Part shown: piece after piece, positions 60,746 through 64,000 of the stretch
How positions within the stretch are numbered: position 1 is the first letter of the stretch
Layout: every line of letters starts with the position of its first letter
NCBI RefSeq assembly: GCF_051466335.1
Contig: NZ_CP195793.1
Span: 4,743,361 to 4,807,360 of the forward strand
Origin: Planctomicrobium sp051466335
GTDB lineage: Bacteria > Planctomycetota > Planctomycetia > Planctomycetales > Planctomycetaceae
DNA length: 64,000 bases
Reading direction: 5' to 3'
The notes under the pieces: generated by a model
Seen by the model: the letters and a program-made list of their open reading frames with translations, nothing else
Databases searched by the model: none
Told to the model about the DNA's origin: nothing
Made by a program: the position numbers and the translations under genes

Positions 60746-61516
60746 ATGTCTGCTTCCCGCGTCGCGAGTCCACTTCGCATCCTTGCAATTCACGCTCACC
60801 CAGATGACCTCGAACTTCAGTGCGTGGGAACATTGGCGTTATTGAAGCAAAAAGGTCACCACGTCGTGATGGCGAATATGACGCCGGGTGACAAGGGAAG
60901 CGCAGAACTCGGGCCGGACGAAATTGCAGCGGTTCGTCGCCAGGAAGCACAGGATTCTGCGAAACTCCTCGGCGTCGAATGCCTCTGCCTTGAATTCCGC
61001 GACCTCTGCATCGACGTGAACGACGAAAGTCGCCGTCGAGTCACTGAGGCGTTCCGAATCGCCCAGCCTGACATCGTCATCACCGCACCACCTGTCGATT
61101 ACATGAGCGATCATGAAATGACGAGCCGGCTCGTTCGAGATGCCTGCTTCACCGCTGCGGTTCCGAATTACTACACAGGCCAGCCTGACCCAGCACCGCT
61201 GACCAAGGGAATTCCGGCTCTGTACTATGTCGACCCAATCGAAGGAATTGATTGGTACGGCGAAAAGGTGAAAACCGATTTCATCGTCGACATCACCGAA
61301 ACATTTGAACTCAAACTTCAAATGCTGGCGTGCCACAAGAGCCAGCGTGAATGGCTTCAGCGTCAGCATGGGATGGACGAGTATCTCGACTCATGCCGTC
61401 GTTGGGCAGGAATTCGTGGTGCAGAAGGGGGCTACAAGTATGGAGAAGGCTTCCGCCAGCACTCCGGTCACCCATACCCGCACGACAATCTGCTCCTGCA
61501 GGCGTTGAACGGCTAA
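60746..61516 (+). CDS. PIG-L/LmbE-family deacetylase
   Basis: 256 residues from the ATG at 60746; the frame is open to a GTG at 60695, but homology begins at ~10. Zn2+-dependent de-N-acetylase fold: HAHPDD at 16-21 supplies His, Asp and Asp ligands, MTPGDKG follows, APPVDYMSDHEMTSRLVRDACF holds the distal His, and HKSQREWL closes the domain. Family members remove acetyl groups from GlcNAc-phosphatidylinositol, mycothiol precursors (MshB) or bacillithiol precursors (BshB), among others; the substrate here is unknown. It is followed by a terminator at 61559, then cysC. Confidence 0.88.
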   Translation: MSASRVASPLRILAIHAHPDDLELQCVGTLALLKQKGHHVVMANMTPGDKGSAELGPDEIAAVRRQEAQDSAKLLGVECLCLEFRDLCIDVNDESRRRVTEAFRIAQPDIVITAPPVDYMSDHEMTSRLVRDACFTAAVPNYYTGQPDPAPLTKGIPALYYVDPIEGIDWYGEKVKTDFIVDITETFELKLQMLACHKSQREWLQRQHGMDEYLDSCRRWAGIRGAEGGYKYGEGFRQHSGHPYPHDNLLLQALNG

Positions 61517-61558
61517 TTTGCCCTTCGCCCAGTGAAGATTGGCAACTTTTTCCAACGA

Positions 61559-61597
61559 GGCAATGTGGAACAATTTCCGTTCCACGCTGCCTTTTTT
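61559..61597 (+). terminator. Rho-independent terminator of the LmbE-like gene
   Basis: Inverted repeat GGCAATGTGGAAC (61559-61571) with GTTCCACGCTGCC (61579-61591), two central mismatches, a 7-nt loop and a run of six T (61592-61597). It lies 43 bp past the stop codon. The remaining ~250 bp up to cysC contain no supported ORF. Confidence 0.85.
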
Positions 61598-61844
61598 GAT
61601 TCTGGTGACATTCGAAAACAATTCTACGGAGTTCACCAGGGATCTGCGATTCCACTCGGTGGTTGCCTACAATTTGCCGAAGAAATGAGCACTCGAAGCA
61701 TCCAGAATTCCACCAGAGCCTCATGTAAAACTGGGCAAAAAAAACAATCAAATCGAGAGGTAGACAAGCTCTCTCCGGTTTCTCTAGGATGCGCCGAGTA
61801 AATCGGACAAAAACAGAAAAACTTGCAATAACTGGAATTCAAAG

Positions 61845-62510
61845 ATGGCAGACGGCGGCGTCAACATTACATGGCATGAGCACAAGGTTTCGAGCGACAA
61901 GCGTCGCGAACTCATGGGCAACAAGGGTGCCGTGATCTGGTTCACCGGACTGAGCGGTTCCGGAAAGAGCACCATCGCGAACACCGTCGACCACAAACTG
62001 CACCAGTTGGGCAAGAAAACCTACGTTCTTGACGGCGACAACATTCGCTTCGGCCTGAACAAGGACAAGAAATCACTGGTCGAGAAGGCAGGCTTCTCAG
62101 AAGAAGCTGGTGCACGCTTTGGCGTTGGCTTCTCCGCCGAAGATCGCATGGAAAACATTCGCCGAATTGGCGAAGTCTCCAAGCTATTCTCAGACGCTGC
62201 AATCATCACTTTGACCGCATTCATCTCCCCTTACCGAATCGACCGTGACAACGTCCGCAAGATTCTGGCGGAAGGCGAGTTCATCGAGATCTACGTCAAA
62301 GCGTCGCTGGATACTTGCGAAAAACGAGATCCCAAAGGGCTTTACAAGAAAGCTCGTGCAGGCGAACTCAAGGGATTCACTGGCATCGACGCTCCTTATG
62401 AAGAGCCAGAAAATCCAGAACTGGTTCTGGACTCGGACGGCAAGGGAATCGAAGAACTGGCAGACGAAGTGATCGCCTACCTGGACGCTAAAGGCTACCT
62501 GAAGGCTTAG
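61845..62510 (+). CDS. cysC: Adenylylsulfate (APS) kinase with 19-residue insertion
   Basis: 221-residue kinase that phosphorylates APS to PAPS in sulfate activation. P-loop GLSGSGKST at 35-43, DGDN at 63-66, ENIRRIGEV, the phosphate-binding Ser in LTAFISPYR, and the C-terminal RDPKGLYKKARAGELKGFTGID all match CysC. Between LNKD (71-74) and the family's GFS-x-x-DR block lies an extra ~19-residue segment (75-93) rich in Lys, Glu and Gly that is absent from E. coli-type CysC. It sits near the APS-binding lid. I believe similar insertions occur in other planctomycete CysC, but cannot confirm here. CysD/CysN are not adjacent. A weak hairpin (TGGAGAG/CTCTCCA, 62516-62532) follows. Confidence 0.92.
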   Translation: MADGGVNITWHEHKVSSDKRRELMGNKGAVIWFTGLSGSGKSTIANTVDHKLHQLGKKTYVLDGDNIRFGLNKDKKSLVEKAGFSEEAGARFGVGFSAEDRMENIRRIGEVSKLFSDAAIITLTAFISPYRIDRDNVRKILAEGEFIEIYVKASLDTCEKRDPKGLYKKARAGELKGFTGIDAPYEEPENPELVLDSDGKGIEELADEVIAYLDAKGYLKA

Positions 62511-62723
62511 TTCCTTGGAGAGAAACTCTCCATGCACACGGTGCAGGTCTGCTTCAAAGAGGGACGTTTCCTCGCGTCGACCGCGGAATTTCCGCGAAAA
62601 ATGTCTGCTTTTGCTGACTTTCGATGCGTTGGTTAATTGACAACCCTTCAGAAGCGGACTCTACTAAGCCCAGCATTTCAGCTGATCAGCGTCCCATTTG
62701 ATGCCATTTTGAAAGGAGCCACG

Positions 62724-63035
62724 ATGGCCGACATTAAGCCATTGACAAAGACTCAGATCCTGTCCGAACTTTCCGAGCGCACAGGCATTGCCAAAAAAGA
62801 CGTTGCCGAAGTGATGGAAAAGCTCGAAGGCTTGATCGAAGAAAGCCTCGGCAAGAAGGGTGCAGGGGTCTTCACACTCCCAGGTCTTCTCAAGATTGCG
62901 ATCAAGCAGAAGAAGGCAACTCCAGCTCGCGTTGGACGCAATCCACAGACTGGCGAAGAGATGCCTATCGCTGCTAAGAAGGCTCGCAAGGTCGTCAAAG
63001 TCACTGCTCTCAAGAAACTCAAAGAGATGGTCTAA
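62724..63035 (+). CDS. HU-family DNA-binding protein
   Basis: 103 residues from the ATG at 62724, which has AAAGGAG at about 62712-62718, an ideal ribosome binding site; the open frame upstream to 62637 lacks homology. It shows the HU/IHF fold: helices KTQILSELSERTGIAKKDVAEVMEKLEGLIEESL-like, the FTLPGLLKI strand, and an arm with RVGRNPQTGEEMPI, the DNA-contacting Arg/Pro loop. The very basic tail (KKARKVVKVTALKKLKEMV) is longer than in E. coli HU (90 residues). It is a nucleoid protein, ending at a strong terminator. Confidence 0.92.
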   Translation: MADIKPLTKTQILSELSERTGIAKKDVAEVMEKLEGLIEESLGKKGAGVFTLPGLLKIAIKQKKATPARVGRNPQTGEEMPIAAKKARKVVKVTALKKLKEMV

Positions 63036-63111
63036 TTTACATCGCGCCCGCGATGGTCAGCTTGGTGCCCTGCTGAATGCACCGCTGTTCACTGAGATCA
63101 TGAGATTCAAA

Positions 63112-63149
63112 CAGACACCCCGACAATTTTGTTGGGGTGTCTGTTTTTT
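63112..63149 (+). terminator. Rho-independent terminator of the HU gene
   Basis: Perfect 14-bp inverted repeat (CAGACACCCCGACA at 63112-63125 with TGTTGGGGTGTCTG at 63130-63143), 4-nt loop and six T (63144-63149), 76 bp past the HU stop codon. Confidence 0.95.
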
Positions 63150-64000
63150 ATAACCCCGCAGTCTCACACCAGCTCTGCCGCCCCGTCTTTGACTTCAATC
63201 AACGACAAACCCCGCACGACGGCAACAGTACGCTTCCGAATAACTCCACCCCACACAAGCAGCTCACAGACCGGATTACCCGCTCAATTCAGGTTCACTG
63301 GCTTCGCACTGAAAACAGCGCCCCTCGACAACTCTACGTACTTGAGAGAAAGTGGCGTGTTTAGATGCCGACCGCTGAACTGAAACAGTTCGCATCCCAC
63401 ATTCCACTCAGATCGCACGCGAAGGCAATGCAGAGCCTTTTCGGTAGCCAGCCGAGCTGGCAAATCACAACACCAGTGCATCCTGTGCTCAACGCATTCA
63501 ATCGCGATTTGAGTTGGAGTCAGCAAGGACGCTCCCATGCTCACAAGAAACCTACTCAAAGGGTTTTCAACGCGTTTGACGTGGAAAAATGCTGTCAAAG
63601 CCCGAAGATCCACAAGCAGCTTTCGTGACCGTTTCATCTGCCACAATCGCTCTGTAAACACCTTGTCGACACGTGCCAATCGTTGTGAAAAATTTCTTTT
63701 TGTCGCAATCGTTGATTGTGCAAGATGATTGTGATTGGCACAAAAAAATGTGCCTGTTCGAGGGTCCTTTTCGCTTTGACTCGCGAGCTCTCAGCAGTAC
63801 GATCAGCCCTGTTGAGTCTATTATCCATTCCGAGCTTTGGACCCCTCTCGTCCCGGCTCAGTGTTCAGTTGCTTTCCCCGCTCTCACTACTTTTCCTTGT
63901 GCTATTGTGGAATGGCGCCAGCGTGTTGAGCCCAGTGTTCTCACGCTAACAATCAAGGTTGGCATGTGGTCGCGGAGTAGCACACAAGAAGGGTTGCAAG
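63150..64000. other. Gene-poor right end of the window
   Basis: About 850 bp without a convincing coding frame. It includes a perfect short palindrome GGCACA/TGTGCC (63737-63742 with 63749-63754) around a six-A spacer. Upstream of it, TGCCAATC at ~63675 pairs with GATTGGCA near 63733-63740. It may be a promoter and leader for a gene beyond the window edge. No RNA gene could be identified by eye. Confidence 0.4.

Noticed and set aside
63284..63679. 131-residue minus-strand frame after the HU gene
   Set aside because: No recognisable motif and no plausible ribosome binding site; overlaps equally long frames on the other strand.
63734..63755. Sigma-54 promoter (TGGCAC element)
   Set aside because: The -24 element is present, but no TTGC-type -12 element follows at the required spacing.
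63716..63949. 77-residue hydrophobic plus-strand frame at the right edge
   Set aside because: Needs a non-ATG start, and its hydrophobic run comes from a CT-rich stretch; there is no supporting evidence.

Overview
The window is about 64 kb of chromosomal DNA from a member of the Planctomycetota. The evidence is a set of lineage-typical families: a DUF1559 prepilin-like protein, a DUF1587/1592/1588/1585-type cytochrome c protein paired with a DUF1552 Tat substrate, zinc-ribbon plus carboxypeptidase-regulatory-like proteins, a DUF58/BatA/von Willebrand A operon with squalene-cyclase-like repeats, and a UvrA with an unusual C-terminal extension. No rRNA, tRNA, CRISPR array, transposase or integrase was seen.

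Layout. 1-4.0 kb: a minus-strand uvrA lacking its 5' part lies head to head with a plus-strand fragment of a Fic-family gene; both are broken on the side facing the other, as one deletion would leave them. 4.1-8.0 kb: HrpA helicase. 8.1-13.4 kb (minus): copper-type P1B ATPase, a secreted TlpA-like thioredoxin and phosphoglycerate kinase. 13.8-19.9 kb: PepA, an anchored thioredoxin, a gamma-glutamylcyclotransferase-like protein, two unrecognised proteins, and a DUF1559 protein followed by a zinc-ribbon/regulatory-domain protein. 20.1-27.9 kb: abutting isoprenoid genes ispA-dxs, a DUF1338 (HglS-like) enzyme, an AsmA-like protein and a GH15-like protein. 27.9-32.6 kb (minus): an RND efflux pump and its lipoprotein adaptor. 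33.4-35.4 kb: a secreted protein with seven EF-hand loops and a TolB-like propeller.

35.85-50.36 kb is the most distinctive block: eight co-oriented genes, several joined by 4-bp ATGA overlaps. They encode a DUF58 protein, two membrane von Willebrand A proteins (one with a GATase1-like domain), a large three-helix membrane protein with a CxxCxxC motif, two paralogous secreted helical proteins with LTxxQ-like motifs, an alpha/alpha-toroid (prenyltransferase/squalene-oxidase repeat) protein, and a 1,019-residue secreted protein with about eight copies of a 45-50 residue beta unit and a C-terminal thioredoxin. I infer an envelope-localised multiprotein system; its function is unknown. It is the best candidate here for an undescribed system.

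50.6-53.7 kb: a family 2 glycosyltransferase and the dTDP-rhamnose enzymes RmlB and RmlD. 53.8-57.5 kb: the cytochrome c/PA14/DUF1592 protein and its DUF1552 partner. 57.8-63.0 kb: adenosylhomocysteinase behind a hairpin-rich leader, a radical SAM protein, a PIG-L/LmbE deacetylase, an adenylylsulfate kinase with a 19-residue insertion, and an HU protein. The last ~0.95 kb has no convincing gene. Strong intrinsic terminators follow the tlpA-like, pepA, GH15-like/RND, ahcY, LmbE-like and HU genes.
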